Shown piece by piece: positions 8,888 through 18,574 of a DNA stretch of 64,000 nt (the first letter of the stretch is position 1; the number at the start of each line of letters is the position of its first letter). Origin of the DNA: Opitutus sp. ER46. Its GTDB lineage: Bacteria; Verrucomicrobiota; Verrucomicrobiia; Opitutales; Opitutaceae. The notes beneath the pieces are model-generated. The model was not told the origin of the DNA. It ran no database searches and saw only the letters and a program-made list of their open reading frames with translations. The position numbers were made by a program, and so were the translations under genes. The stretch covers positions 1 through 64,000 of the forward strand of contig NZ_QAYX01000018.1 in the NCBI RefSeq assembly GCF_003054705.1. The letters run 5' to 3'.

Positions 8888-10006
8888 TCAGCGGATTACG
8901 TTTGTGAAGTAGCAGTCGGGACGCTGGGGATCGAAGATCTCGCTCGCCCAGAAGAGCGTTACGAGTTCGGTCGTGCCCACGTTCTCGATCGAATGCACGT
9001 ACCCCGGCGGGATGTCGACGACCCGGAACTCGTGTCCGCTCACCCGATGCTCGATCACCTCGTTGTTCTCGACATGCCGAAAGCGGATGACGGCGTCGCC
9101 TTCGACCACCAAGAACTTCTCCGTCTTGGTGTGATGGTAGTGATTGCCGCGGGTGATGCCAGGCTTGGTCCGGGAGACGAAGATTTGGCCAAACTGGGCC
9201 GACTTCATGAACTCCGCCAGGCAACCGCGCGGATCGGTCTTTTGCTCCAACGCGTAGCCGAATTGCGGACCATCGAAGTAACTCAGGTACGTGGCATAGA
9301 GCCGTCGGGTGAACTCCTCTTCGAACGACGGCAGGACCAGCGACCGCCGCGACTCGCGGAACGACTGAATCTTCGCGGCCAGGTCACCGAGGGTGACCCG
9401 ATAGAAGGTCTCCACCTCGCGGTACTCCAGCTTGCCGCCGCTGTTCGTCTCTGACGCCGCGCCAAGCACGGCGGCGATGACATCATCGATGTACACCAAC
9501 TCCAGCACCCGCGCGGGATCGGAGATGCTGATCGGCAGGTCGTGGGCGATGTTGTGACAGAACGTCGCCGTGACGGAGTTGTAGTTGGGCCGGCACCACT
9601 TGCCGAAGACATTCTTGAGCCGGAAGACGATCGCCCGACCGCCGGACTCTCTCGCCCAGGCCCCGAGCGCCTCCTCAGCCTTAAGCTTGCTGACCCCGTA
9701 TGGATTATCGAGGGCGGCCTGGATGGACGACGTCATGATGATCGTCGGCTTGCGTCCGAACGCCTTCAGTTTCGCGCAGATCTCCTCGGTGAAGCCGGTG
9801 TTGCCGGTCTCGAACTCCTTCGGATCCTTCGGCCGATTGACGCCGGCGAGATGCACGATCACGTCGGCGCTGCGCAGCCCCTCCTCGAGGACCTCAGCGC
9901 TGGAGTTGACGTCGTAGGCGAAGATGCGCGCGTCCTTCTGGCGTCCGAGCGCCTCGACAACATGCCGGCCGATGAAGCCCGCGGCGCCGGTAACGAGAGT
10001 GGTCAT
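8888..10006 (-). CDS. fnlB: FnlB (WbjC) bifunctional epimerase/reductase with C-terminal cupin
   Basis: FnlB performs the C3 epimerization and C4 reduction steps between FnlA and FnlC in UDP-L-FucNAc synthesis. Its 372 residues split into a Rossmann domain ([11 protein letters not shown] at 6-16, [27 protein letters not shown] with the Tyr-x3-Lys pair) and a C-terminal cupin ([19 protein letters not shown], then [15 protein letters not shown]). This fused order is diagnostic of the WbjC/CapF type. The cupin histidines NHYHH are intact. The gene is 19 bp downstream of fnlA. Confidence 0.94.
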   Translation of the reverse strand: MTTLVTGAAGFIGRHVVEALGRQKDARIFAYDVNSSAEVLEEGLRSADVIVHLAGVNRPKDPKEFETGNTGFTEEICAKLKAFGRKPTIIMTSSIQAALDNPYGVSKLKAEEALGAWARESGGRAIVFRLKNVFGKWCRPNYNSVTATFCHNIAHDLPISISDPARVLELVYIDDVIAAVLGAASETNSGGKLEYREVETFYRVTLGDLAAKIQSFRESRRSLVLPSFEEEFTRRLYATYLSYFDGPQFGYALEQKTDPRGCLAEFMKSAQFGQIFVSRTKPGITRGNHYHHTKTEKFLVVEGDAVIRFRHVENNEVIEHRVSGHEFRVVDIPPGYVHSIENVGTTELVTLFWASEIFDPQRPDCYFTNVIR

Positions 10007-10025
10007 GGTGTTAGGTGGCGTCAGG

Positions 10026-11075
10026 TTAGGCGTGGGCCAGGTACTTCTCCGGAACCGGAATCCCCCGCGTGCGCATGGCGTCCCGGATCTCTTCCAACTC
10101 CAGCAGCAGATCCATCATCTGTTCGACGTTCAGCCGGCGGGTGTTGTGCGAGTGGTAGCTTTCGACTTCGGCCGGCTTCGACGAACCCTGGGAGAAATAC
10201 AGATTGTAGTTCAGGTCGCGGTTGTCGGACGAAACGCGGAAGTAGTCTCCCAAGTCCTCGGATCGGGCCATCTCCTCCTGGGTGAGCAATGTCTCGTACT
10301 GCTTTTCACCGTGGCGCGTGCCGATGACCTTGACCGGATTATCAGCCTTGAGCAGCCGCTTGATCGCCTCGGCCAGGACGCCGATCGTGGCGGCGGGAGC
10401 CTTTTGGACGAACAAGTCACCCGGCTTCGCATTCTCGAACGCGTACAGCACGAGGTCCACCGCGCCGGCGAGCGTCATCATGAAGCGCGTCATCTCGGGC
10501 TCGGTGATCGTGAGCGGCTTCCCCTGCTCGATCTGTTCCAAGAACAGCGGGATCACCGACCCGCGCGACGCCATGACATTGCCGTAGCGGGTCCCGCAGA
10601 AGACCAGGCCCCGCTCCGCCGCCACCCGCGACCGCGCGACCATGACCTTCTCCATCATGGCCTTGGAGATGCCCATGGCGTTGATCGGGTAAGCAGCCTT
10701 GTCCGTACTGAGCACGACGACCCGCTTCACCCCATTATCATAAGCGGCCTGCAGCATATTGTCGGTGCCCATCACATTCGTCCGCACCGCCTCCATCGGA
10801 TAGAACTCGCACGACGGCACCTGCTTCAGCGCCGCCGCGTGAAAGACAAAATCCACCCCCGCCATCGCTTGCTGAAGGCTATCAATATTTCTAACATCCC
10901 CAATATAAAACTTAACGCGTGTAGACGCATATTGGCGTCGCATATCATCCTGCTTCTTTTCATCACGAGAAAATATGCGAATCTCTTCTATGTCGGTACT
11001 CACGAAACGCCTCAATACAGCATTTCCAAAGCTTCCGGTACCGCCAGTGATCAGCAACTTTCGATTTTGAAACAT
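10026..11075 (-). CDS. fnlA: UDP-GlcNAc 4,6-dehydratase (5-inverting) FnlA (WbjB)
   Basis: FnlA starts L-FucNAc synthesis by dehydrating and inverting UDP-GlcNAc. From ATG 11075 it has 349 residues, close to the family length. Visible are KLLITGGTGSFGNAVL at about 6-21, SRDEKKQDDMRRQY, FHAAALKQVPSCE, STDKAAYPINAMGISKAMMEK with the catalytic Lys, RYGNVMASRGSVIPLF and a C-terminal NTRRLNVEQM segment. The longer frame to 11210 would overlap the neighbouring transferase and was rejected. From about 10850 towards its 5' end the gene becomes markedly more AT-rich than the rest of fnlA, near the boundary with the transferase block. Confidence 0.95.
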   Translation of the reverse strand: MFQNRKLLITGGTGSFGNAVLRRFVSTDIEEIRIFSRDEKKQDDMRRQYASTRVKFYIGDVRNIDSLQQAMAGVDFVFHAAALKQVPSCEFYPMEAVRTNVMGTDNMLQAAYDNGVKRVVVLSTDKAAYPINAMGISKAMMEKVMVARSRVAAERGLVFCGTRYGNVMASRGSVIPLFLEQIEQGKPLTITEPEMTRFMMTLAGAVDLVLYAFENAKPGDLFVQKAPAATIGVLAEAIKRLLKADNPVKVIGTRHGEKQYETLLTQEEMARSEDLGDYFRVSSDNRDLNYNLYFSQGSSKPAEVESYHSHNTRRLNVEQMMDLLLELEEIRDAMRTRGIPVPEKYLAHA

Positions 11076-11091
11076 ATCCTTAGGTATTAAA

Positions 11092-12288
11092 TTAGCACAC
11101 ACCTCTATCGACAAAGCTAGGAACGCCACCGATACCCCACAGCCAGTTATAGAGATCCAGGGATCGCCGGGCCAACCCCTCCCACGCAAACTCACCTCGG
11201 ACCAACCCACGCCCCCGCTCGCCCATCTCTCTCAGTCGGGTTGTATCGGACCCAAATGCTGACACTAACGCACTCTTCATAGACGCAGCGTCAATATCCA
11301 CCCACCATCCACACTTCTCAGTAACAAGACGCGACCACGGAGAACCCTTCGTCGTTATCACAGGCAATCCAGCCCCCAGAGCCTCCAAGACAACAAACGG
11401 CGCGCCCTCACTATAGCTTGGTAGCACAAATATGTCCGCGGCCTGAAATGCATCTCTCTTTAGCTGGCCAAAGAGCCCCCCGACAAAATGAACCCGGTCC
11501 GCGATTTTACTGGCCGCCACCCTGGACCGGATCACGGCTTCATATCCAAATTCATCAGGACCAGCGATTACCAGGCACCAATTCACGGGAATTTCATCAA
11601 TTCGCTCCAATGCATCGATAAGTAGGCCCAAGCCCTTCTTAGGGCTGACCCGAGACAAAAAAAGCAGTATACGGGCGGCAGCAGGAATGCGAAACTCCGC
11701 ACGAAATCGATCGCCGTCCGCAAGGTTATCAATCCACTCAGCCGAGATCCCATTTGGTATATAGGCAATTGGACCTTTATACCCCAATCTACGGGTCTCA
11801 AGGATCTCCGACCTCGATACAGCGTGAACAGCCGAAGCGCACATTAGGTTCCACCTCTGATACAGCCTCCAAGCAAGCCTTTTTCTAAAGCGCGACTTTG
11901 CAAGTGCCCAATCAGTAAAAGAGCCATGCGGCGCGAGAACAAGAGGGCGCCGATATCGCCGCGCCCATATCGACGCATAAAGCCCCTGCAATGTCCAGGT
12001 GCCATGCTGATGAACCAAATCACACCTTTCAGCCGACCAGAGTGCTCGAGACATAGCGGGAGAAAAGACGACGTTTCCCGGCCCAAATTGCCGAAACCCA
12101 GACAACTGCTCCCGCGGACACCCACTATTCGCGCTCGCCCAGTCAAGCTCCGTCTGACGGTCCGCAGAATAGATTCCGGAATTCAGGCCCATTACTGCCT
12201 GGTAGCGAGCAAGATTCAACGGCGGAGGTCCGAGTCCAAACGAAGGACGTCCCACCGATGGCGCCAGATGAATCACTGAGCGAGTCAT
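11092..12288 (-). CDS. GT4 glycosyltransferase
   Basis: This is a 398-residue GT-B retaining transferase. The acceptor domain contains DLVHQHGTWTLQGLYAS and PLVLAPHGSFTDWAL. The donor domain contains YIPNGIS, LLFLSRVSPKKGLGLLIDA, VIAGPDEFGYE and the nucleotide-sugar motif PSYSEGAPFVVLEALGAGLPVITT with its E-x7-E pattern. It lies 16 bp upstream of fnlA on the same strand. The specific sugar cannot be read from sequence. Its base composition is less GC-rich than that of fnlB or fnlC. Confidence 0.9.
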   Translation of the reverse strand: MTRSVIHLAPSVGRPSFGLGPPPLNLARYQAVMGLNSGIYSADRQTELDWASANSGCPREQLSGFRQFGPGNVVFSPAMSRALWSAERCDLVHQHGTWTLQGLYASIWARRYRRPLVLAPHGSFTDWALAKSRFRKRLAWRLYQRWNLMCASAVHAVSRSEILETRRLGYKGPIAYIPNGISAEWIDNLADGDRFRAEFRIPAAARILLFLSRVSPKKGLGLLIDALERIDEIPVNWCLVIAGPDEFGYEAVIRSRVAASKIADRVHFVGGLFGQLKRDAFQAADIFVLPSYSEGAPFVVLEALGAGLPVITTKGSPWSRLVTEKCGWWVDIDAASMKSALVSAFGSDTTRLREMGERGRGLVRGEFAWEGLARRSLDLYNWLWGIGGVPSFVDRGVC

Positions 12289-12410
12289 TTAGTGTTTGTC
12301 GATTAGGCGGAAGAACGTGGGCTAACAAGCCAGCGGTCATCACTCTCCAAAGCTAGCCTCTCAGAGGCAGCGAAGCCATATTTCGGATTAACCACCAATT
12401 CGCACTAGTG

Positions 12411-13487
12411 CTACGGATGCGCCACCAACGTATACTCAATGGCCGAAAGTACACCGCTAGCCATCTTTTCAGTGGTAGCACTTTTGAGGTAGTACTCTCT
12501 AGCCCTCCTCCCCATCTCCCCAAAGACCTCAGGGGTGGTAGTAATCTGGACGACCAGCCGCCTCCAGTCTTCGTCGTTTGAAAGAATCATGCCATTGTAT
12601 CCGTGAACAATATTTAATATCTCACCGCCGGTTATGGCACCTTCAGAAGTCACAAACGGTACTCCATACCCCATTGATTTGAGTACAGTGAGTCCAGCCT
12701 GGCCCGGAGAAACACAGACGATCGCCGTAGCAAACAATCGACCGAGAACATCTTCATCATATATTGCGCCGTGAAAGCTTATATAATCGCAAAGGGCTGA
12801 ATTTTTAACTTTACCCTCAAGCGCTTCGCGCTCCTCACCGTCGCCGACAATATCGAGATGCGGAGGCAACAGTCCATCGAGCAGCACTTGATTATACACA
12901 TTCAACAGACGTTCAATTCCCTTCCCTCTATACAGCGTTCCAACAAACAACACATTTTTCCTAGGAGTGCAATGGTCTACATACGACACCGGAACTGTAT
13001 TTATAGCGACGAACACCTTATTATAGTCTATCGCATCACCCCAAAATTTCAGGGGCTCCTTCATATAAAAAATACAGGCATCGGACTTTCTCAGCATTAG
13101 GCCATACACCCAATCAATAATCGTATGCCTTCTCTTTATATCGTATATTTTAGTATATGACGCCCGGATACCCATACACCAGACCGCTGTTTTAAACGGC
13201 CCACCCATCCAGGGCAAAAGACAGTAATTCACGCTATGAAGATCTCCAACAAAAATGACGACATCATACTGCTTACACAGCGATCTAAATCCTGGCTTTT
13301 GAATACGCCAGTGGCCAATCCTCCAAGTAGGCAAACAGATGCGATTATAATCACCCTGCCTCGGATCGTCATCTTTATCTGTATAACCAATGGTTAAATC
13401 GACTTTTTTTGCGATAAGATTATAGCACGCCACGCGATACGAGGCTATGCGATTCATCAGCAGAAGCACTCTAATATTTGCGCTCAT
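12411..13487 (-). CDS. GT4-like glycosyltransferase, AT-rich
   Basis: The 358-residue protein begins MSANIRVLLLMNRIASYRVACYNLIAK, typical of one GT4 subgroup in O-antigen clusters. VLFVGTLYRGKGIERLL, LDIVGDGEEREALEG and VCVSPGQAGLTVLKSMGYGVPFVTSEGA follow, with the GT-B donor-site architecture. ATG 13487 was chosen over an in-frame ATG eight codons upstream because it starts at the first beta strand. The gene is the most AT-rich of the block, which suggests separate acquisition. Sugar specificity is unknown. Confidence 0.85.
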   Translation of the reverse strand: MSANIRVLLLMNRIASYRVACYNLIAKKVDLTIGYTDKDDDPRQGDYNRICLPTWRIGHWRIQKPGFRSLCKQYDVVIFVGDLHSVNYCLLPWMGGPFKTAVWCMGIRASYTKIYDIKRRHTIIDWVYGLMLRKSDACIFYMKEPLKFWGDAIDYNKVFVAINTVPVSYVDHCTPRKNVLFVGTLYRGKGIERLLNVYNQVLLDGLLPPHLDIVGDGEEREALEGKVKNSALCDYISFHGAIYDEDVLGRLFATAIVCVSPGQAGLTVLKSMGYGVPFVTSEGAITGGEILNIVHGYNGMILSNDEDWRRLVVQITTTPEVFGEMGRRAREYYLKSATTEKMASGVLSAIEYTLVAHP

Positions 13488-13533
13488 TGAGTCTAAATAC
13501 GCACGTGGCAATCTACACCATTCGATTTATTTT

Positions 13534-14784
13534 CTATCGCCAAAGTCCGCGTGTATCGATCACGGCCTTGCCCTCGAGCTTGCGGCGATTGAACTGCACG
13601 AACTCACGGTGGTTGACCAAGACGAGGACGATATCGGCCTGGCTGACGGCAGTATCCAGCGGCGTCAGCTCCACGCCTTTGCCCTCCAGCGATTTCGGCA
13701 GCGCCCGTACGTGGGGCTCCACTGCCAGAATCCGTCCGACCTTCTGCTGGGCGAGATGGGCGACGATATCGACGGCCGGGCTCTCACGGAGATCGTCGAT
13801 GTCCGCCTTGAACGCCAGACCGAGGCAGGCGATGACCGGCTGCTTGAACCGGCCGGCGCAGGCCTTGACGCGATCCACGACGCGATGCGGTTTGTCGTCA
13901 TTGACCTCACGGGCAGTCCGAATGAGCCGAGCCAGCTCCGGCGCGGAGTCCACGATGAACCAGGGATCCACGGCGATGCAGTGGCCGCCGACACCCGGTC
14001 CGGGCTGCAGGATCTTCACGCGCGGGTGCCGGTTCGCCAACCGGATGAGTTCCCACACGTCGATATCGAGACGGTCGCAGATGAGCGAGAGTTCGTTCGC
14101 AAAGGCGATGCCGACGTCACGCGACGCATTCTCGGTCAATTTGCACATCTCCGCCGTACGGGCGTTGGTGAGGAAAATCTCACCGGTGCAGAACAGGCGG
14201 TAAAGGTCGCGGGCTTTCTCCGCCGCCTCGGGCGTCAGTCCGCCGCTGATGCGATCATTGGAGACGAGTTCCTTCAGCATCTGGCCGGGGAGAATTCGCT
14301 CCGGACAGTGGGCGAACAGGACCGACTCCCGCAGCGCCGGCAGTTCGTCCGGACGCGTCTTCTGCACTTCGTCAAAGAGCCAGTCGCGCATGGCCTCTGT
14401 CGTTCCCACGGGGCTGGTGGACTCGAGGATGACCAGGTTGCCCGGCGCCAACACAGGCGCGATCGAGCGCGTGGCACTCTCGACATAGGTAAGGTCCGGC
14501 GCCTTCGGATTGGTCTCGGTCGCCTTGAAGGGCGTCGGCACCGCCACGATGAACGTCGCCGCCGCCTCGGGTTTGAGCGACGCCCGCAGGTTACCACTGT
14601 GAACCGCAGCCCGGACGAGCACGTCGAGTTCGGGCTCCTGGATGTGGATCTTCCCCTGGTTGATCGTTTCGACGACACGAGGCACGACATCGACGCCCAC
14701 CACCTTCTTGCCACGAGTGGCAAAAATGGAGGCCGTGGGGAGGCCGATGTAGCCGAGTCCGAGGACGCAAAGGTCAGCGCTCAT
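13534..14784 (-). CDS. wecC: UDP-N-acetyl-D-mannosaminuronate synthase WecC
   Basis: WecC oxidises UDP-ManNAc at C6 with two NAD+ to UDP-ManNAcA. The 416-residue protein has the NAD-binding start LCVLGLGYIGLPTASIFA, PTPFKATETNPKAPDLTYVE, LESTSPVGTT, AHCPERILPG, the KLTENASRDVGIAFANEL helix, and GPGVGGHCIAVDPWF with the catalytic Cys. The AFKADIDDLRESPA segment starts the C-terminal domain. It is six bases downstream of wecB, forming a wecB-wecC pair that supplies ManNAcA. Confidence 0.95.
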   Translation of the reverse strand: MSADLCVLGLGYIGLPTASIFATRGKKVVGVDVVPRVVETINQGKIHIQEPELDVLVRAAVHSGNLRASLKPEAAATFIVAVPTPFKATETNPKAPDLTYVESATRSIAPVLAPGNLVILESTSPVGTTEAMRDWLFDEVQKTRPDELPALRESVLFAHCPERILPGQMLKELVSNDRISGGLTPEAAEKARDLYRLFCTGEIFLTNARTAEMCKLTENASRDVGIAFANELSLICDRLDIDVWELIRLANRHPRVKILQPGPGVGGHCIAVDPWFIVDSAPELARLIRTAREVNDDKPHRVVDRVKACAGRFKQPVIACLGLAFKADIDDLRESPAVDIVAHLAQQKVGRILAVEPHVRALPKSLEGKGVELTPLDTAVSQADIVLVLVNHREFVQFNRRKLEGKAVIDTRGLWR

Positions 14785-14790
14785 AGGTGA

Positions 14791-16008
14791 TTAGGTGGAA
14801 AGGTCTTTGGCCAGAATCTCGGCAATGCGGTATGCTGCGGTGCCATCGCCGTACGGGTTCTTCAGACGCGAGCGTCGCGCGTACTCCGCCTCATCATCCA
14901 GCAGCGCGCTCGCCTCTCGCATGATTACGTCGGGCGACGTCCCGACGAGTCGACAGGTGCCCGCATCGACGCCCTCAGGTCGCTCGGTAGTGGTGCGCAT
15001 CACCAGAACCGGCTTGCCCAAGCTCGGCGCTTCTTCCTGCACCCCGCCGGAATCACTCAGCACGAAGTGGCAGCGATCCATCAGCCAGATGAAGTCCTCG
15101 TAGCCGACCGGCGGGATCAGGGCGACCCGAGGGTTGCCACCGAGAATCCGACGGACGGGTTCCTGGACATTTGGATTGAGGTGCACGGGATACAGCAGGC
15201 CGACATCCGGGTACTTGGCCGCGATCTGCCCGATGGCATGGCAGATGTTCTCAAACCCGCCGCCGAATGACTCGCGCCGGTGGCCGGTAATGAGTACCCA
15301 CCGGCTAGCGCCGGTGACGTTACTGGTTATTGGGGATTGGTTATTGGGGCCATCCTTCAGGTACCGCGCGGCGAAGTCGGCGGGGATCTGACAACGCTCG
15401 ATGACCTGCGCCGCGGTCAGGCCCGTACGCTTTAGCTTTTCACGGACCCAGAGCAAGGCGTCCACGACGGTGTTGCCAGTGACGTGAATATTGGCCCCCG
15501 GAGTGCGCTCCGCCTTGAGATTGGCGGCGCTCCATTCGGTGGGCGCAAAGCACCAGCGGGAGATCGGGTCGGCGAGCCGACGATTCATCTCCTCTGGCCA
15601 CGGCGCCTCGAAGTCGTACGTGCGAAGTCCGGCCTCCACGTGGCCGATGGGAATACGCTCATAGAACGCAGCCAGCGCCGTCCCCAAGACGGTGGTGGTG
15701 TCGCCCTGGACGAGCACGGCGGCCGGCCGATGCTCCCTGAGCACGGTGGTCATGGCGGTGAGCACGCGCGCCGTGAGGTCGGGCAAGGTCTGCCCCTGTT
15801 GCATGAGGCCGAGATCAATATCCGGCTTAAGCCCGAACACTCCGAACGCCTGGTCGAGCATCTGCCGGTGCTGGCCTGTCGATACCAATATAGGCGACAA
15901 TGATCGCGAATGCCTCAAGGCGAGCCACACTGGAGCCATCTTAATACACTCCGGCCGCGTCCCGACAACAAGTGCGACGCGCCTCTGCTTACTGTACATT
16001 TCATCCAT
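14791..16008 (-). CDS. wecB: UDP-GlcNAc 2-epimerase (non-hydrolysing) WecB
   Basis: WecB interconverts UDP-GlcNAc and UDP-ManNAc, feeding WecC. Motifs are VALVVGTRPECIKMAPV, STGQHRQMLDQ, VQGDTTTVLGTALAAFY, HVEAGLRTYDFEAPWPEE, GHRRESFGGG, SDSGGVQEEAPSLGKP and VMRTTTERPEG. The length is 405 residues, about 20-30 above usual. An insertion of about 15-20 residues (YLKDGPNNQSPITSNVTGAS) precedes the WVLITGHRRES strand and is encoded at 15310-15357. Its core, 15322-15349, is the GGTTATTGG/GATTGG word that recurs between genes here. ATG 16008 is used; an in-frame ATG three codons later is possible. Confidence 0.94.
   Translation of the reverse strand: MDEMYSKQRRVALVVGTRPECIKMAPVWLALRHSRSLSPILVSTGQHRQMLDQAFGVFGLKPDIDLGLMQQGQTLPDLTARVLTAMTTVLREHRPAAVLVQGDTTTVLGTALAAFYERIPIGHVEAGLRTYDFEAPWPEEMNRRLADPISRWCFAPTEWSAANLKAERTPGANIHVTGNTVVDALLWVREKLKRTGLTAAQVIERCQIPADFAARYLKDGPNNQSPITSNVTGASRWVLITGHRRESFGGGFENICHAIGQIAAKYPDVGLLYPVHLNPNVQEPVRRILGGNPRVALIPPVGYEDFIWLMDRCHFVLSDSGGVQEEAPSLGKPVLVMRTTTERPEGVDAGTCRLVGTSPDVIMREASALLDDEAEYARRSRLKNPYGDGTAAYRIAEILAKDLST
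15322..15349. repeat. Intergenic-type repeat word inserted in frame in wecB
   Basis: The plus strand reads two adjacent copies of a GGTTATTGGGGA-like word. On the coding strand this gives the residues NNQSPIT. The same AATAACCAATAACC vocabulary occurs outside genes at about 212-240, 25722-25740, 26775-26800 and 34945-34970. The open frame and downstream catalytic motifs are preserved. Confidence 0.65.
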
Positions 16009-16142
16009 TTTAATATTCCAATAGTCTCAATGTTATCGATCCATAATACAGCGGGCGAATCCCAGCGCACCAATTAAGCCTAGCCCTTTATATTTTCAGC
16101 CACGTAACACGGAATACTATCGCTCTAGCCGATCGAGAATTA

Positions 16143-17282
16143 TCAGAGTCGATTTACACTCATAAACTCGCTCATTCGATCAATTCGGTACGATAGCCCA
16201 AATTTCTCTGAATTTCTTATGTTCTCTGCGCTCATCGCGGCCCGTACATCGGGCCGGTCGACTAAATATCTTATTCCTCGTGCGATATCATCCACAGAGA
16301 GCGGATCTACAAACACTGCATTGGCCTCCGTCAAAAAGCTTCGGTTAAAATACCGATCCGACACAACCAATGGCAATCCACATGCCATAGCCTCGACTAT
16401 GACCGTCGCCATTCCCTCTGCCAACGAAGGTAGCACGAGCATATCGCACGCAGATAGCCATCTCCCGAGATCATGGTTCGGCACCGCCGATGCCCGCAAC
16501 ACGCGGCCTGATCTCGGCACCTGAGGGCCAGACCCCATAAACACTCCATACGCACTCGTTTGTTGAAGCGCAGCGTCAACGCGAAGCGGCCCCTTCCTTT
16601 CGACAAAGTGTCCCGCAAATGCGACACAGATCTTTGTTCCATCCATCCCAAGCTCCTCGCGAACCACAGACTTAGGCCGGAAATAGAAGAATGCCTCGTT
16701 GTATGGGTTGGGTAGATGGATCACGCGAACCCGGTCGCCGTATCTCTCCCTAATCCAGTCTGCATTGTACCGCGATACCGCGACAATACCAGCAGCGCGA
16801 GGTAGTATTTCATCAAATCTCGTAGGCCCGATTCTCTGGCGACTCTCTTCGAGATCCGACTCTCCGCACTCCACATAAATGGTCGACGCCGGCCGGGCGG
16901 CGAGTAGCGCTATCCCAGTTGAAGAAAAGTATGCTAAACATGTCGAATACTGCGCACGACGGTCCGACCATTTACGTTTAGCAGCAGAATAGAATCTATC
17001 GAAAATCTCGGACCTTCCGCGCGGACCACGGGACCAAAGAGAGGGTACTCCTCGGCTCAGGAAATAGCTCCAATGAACAGGAACTCCGCGCACCATCCTG
17101 TTTCTTGGAAACCAAAGTACGCGCCTTCGCACCAGCGATAATACCGAAGCGAGAACTTCGACATTCACACTAGTTCCAGCACGATTGAATCCCTCGGCAA
17201 GATTTAGCACAAATCCACCCGATTCGACAAATCTTCCGGTCGGGAATATTTCGGTATAAATAGATAGTCTATCCAATCGCAT
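16143..17282 (-). CDS. GT4 glycosyltransferase
   Basis: This 379-residue GT-B transferase starts MRLDRLSIYTEIFPTGRFVESGG. It carries GIVAVSRYNADWIRERYG, VIHLPNPYNEAFFYF, ICVAFAGHFVERKGPLRVDAAL and PSLAEGMATVIVEAMACGLPLVVSD, the last being the donor-binding E-x7-E signature. ATG 17282 overlaps the end of the next upstream gene by 14 bases, so the two are probably co-translated. The longer frame to 17396 reads back into that neighbour and was rejected. Specificity is unknown. Confidence 0.88.
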   Translation of the reverse strand: MRLDRLSIYTEIFPTGRFVESGGFVLNLAEGFNRAGTSVNVEVLASVLSLVRRRVLWFPRNRMVRGVPVHWSYFLSRGVPSLWSRGPRGRSEIFDRFYSAAKRKWSDRRAQYSTCLAYFSSTGIALLAARPASTIYVECGESDLEESRQRIGPTRFDEILPRAAGIVAVSRYNADWIRERYGDRVRVIHLPNPYNEAFFYFRPKSVVREELGMDGTKICVAFAGHFVERKGPLRVDAALQQTSAYGVFMGSGPQVPRSGRVLRASAVPNHDLGRWLSACDMLVLPSLAEGMATVIVEAMACGLPLVVSDRYFNRSFLTEANAVFVDPLSVDDIARGIRYLVDRPDVRAAMSAENIRNSEKFGLSYRIDRMSEFMSVNRL

Positions 17283-18393
17283 ACAAGAGCGCCTCTCTTT
17301 CGATTCCGATACTATTGTGAGCCCTAACCCATTGCCGAGCTTGCTCGGATCGCCGCTGCGCATCTCCAGATCGTAGAGCGTCGAGAACTCGACCAAACAG
17401 GGGGATTATCTCGGACTCCCTCGTGTAACTGTAGACCCATTGCTCGATTCCTTTCAAATTCCGCAGGCAGCGACGGTGGCAGATGATAGGAACAGCCATG
17501 GCGGCCGCCTCCAGGATCTTATTCATTACGCCGGCACCAAACCGAACTGGGAAAAACGCTACGCAGTTTCGTGTGAGAATGTCCTCAAGACGCAGATAAT
17601 TGATAGCATGCGGTATGCCGTTGTCTTGTATCAGCGAGGGAATTTGAGTCGCTGCTCCCGCGACTAGCACCTCCACATCCAGACTTCGAAGGCGCTCCTG
17701 AAACCTAGAAATACATTGAATTGCGTCTACATTCGGCTCAAACTGAAGGTTCCCCCAAAACACCGCAGTCAGCGCCCTACCATCGAACTCGATATGTCGC
17801 TCGATGTGAGGAATGTTCGTACCAAGAGGAACCGTTCGCACCTTGTTAGGAGCGACAGCAGCGACGTTCCTTCCATCCTCTTCACCAACATACAACATAC
17901 GGTCGAAACGTTTCGCGTACGATCGCTCGACGTGTCTGGCGAGCAAGTAGCGGACAAAGCCACGCACCCTTCCCTTTCTCATCCGCCAGTTCTCGAATGC
18001 GGTGAGCGCGACCCCATCTTGCACGATACCAACGCATCGAGTTTCTTGCGCTAAAAGGTCTGCCCACCCAAATGTGGTGACCATATCAAATATCCACCCA
18101 ACGTCCCCGTCACCCATCTGATCTGCAATCTCAGCGTAAATCTCCCAATCAGGCACCTCCTCCCCAGGCATCGCCCAGCGCCCTTTGTACCGCCACCCTC
18201 TAGAGCACGATGAACTGCTGCGCATCCGCCATACTGGGACATTGTCCATATCGCGCCCAAGCCGATCACACTTCGCTACGACGGCCGCGAGCTGTCCTGT
18301 GTCGAAGAGCGCCCTCAGGTACCGCAACGCTCTCGTTGTGATACCCGATCCCAACCTCGTTGGGTCATCCGCTATTACGTATATATACCTCAT
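17269..18393 (-). CDS. GT4-like glycosyltransferase
   Basis: This 374-residue protein begins MRYIYVIADDPTRLGSGITTRALRYLRAL, a glycine-rich acceptor-site strand followed by a helix. Later blocks are FDRMLYVGEEDGRNV, RTVPLGTNIPHIE, AVFWGNLQFEPNVDAIQCI, VAGAATQIPSL and FFPVRFGAGVMNKILEAAAMAVPIICHRR, the donor-site motif of GT4 proteins such as those of exopolysaccharide loci. The ATG at 18393 was preferred to the one at 18441 because the hydrophobic strand starts there. The donor sugar is unknown. Confidence 0.85.
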   Translation of the reverse strand: MRYIYVIADDPTRLGSGITTRALRYLRALFDTGQLAAVVAKCDRLGRDMDNVPVWRMRSSSSCSRGWRYKGRWAMPGEEVPDWEIYAEIADQMGDGDVGWIFDMVTTFGWADLLAQETRCVGIVQDGVALTAFENWRMRKGRVRGFVRYLLARHVERSYAKRFDRMLYVGEEDGRNVAAVAPNKVRTVPLGTNIPHIERHIEFDGRALTAVFWGNLQFEPNVDAIQCISRFQERLRSLDVEVLVAGAATQIPSLIQDNGIPHAINYLRLEDILTRNCVAFFPVRFGAGVMNKILEAAAMAVPIICHRRCLRNLKGIEQWVYSYTRESEIIPLFGRVLDALRSGDAQRRSEQARQWVRAHNSIGIEREALLYAIG

Positions 18394-18574
18394 ACATCTT
18401 GCGTCATAGCTGTACGTTATGCCAACGCCGACTAAGGACAATGGCTTATGCCTTTATAACGGCAAGGAGGCCGTCCGGGTCTACAAAGAAGTATCGCGGT
18501 AGCCTCACGAGCCTAGATCCCATCGGGATATCCCAACCTTTCCCAAATCAGGGATAACTTGGGCACACCATTCT

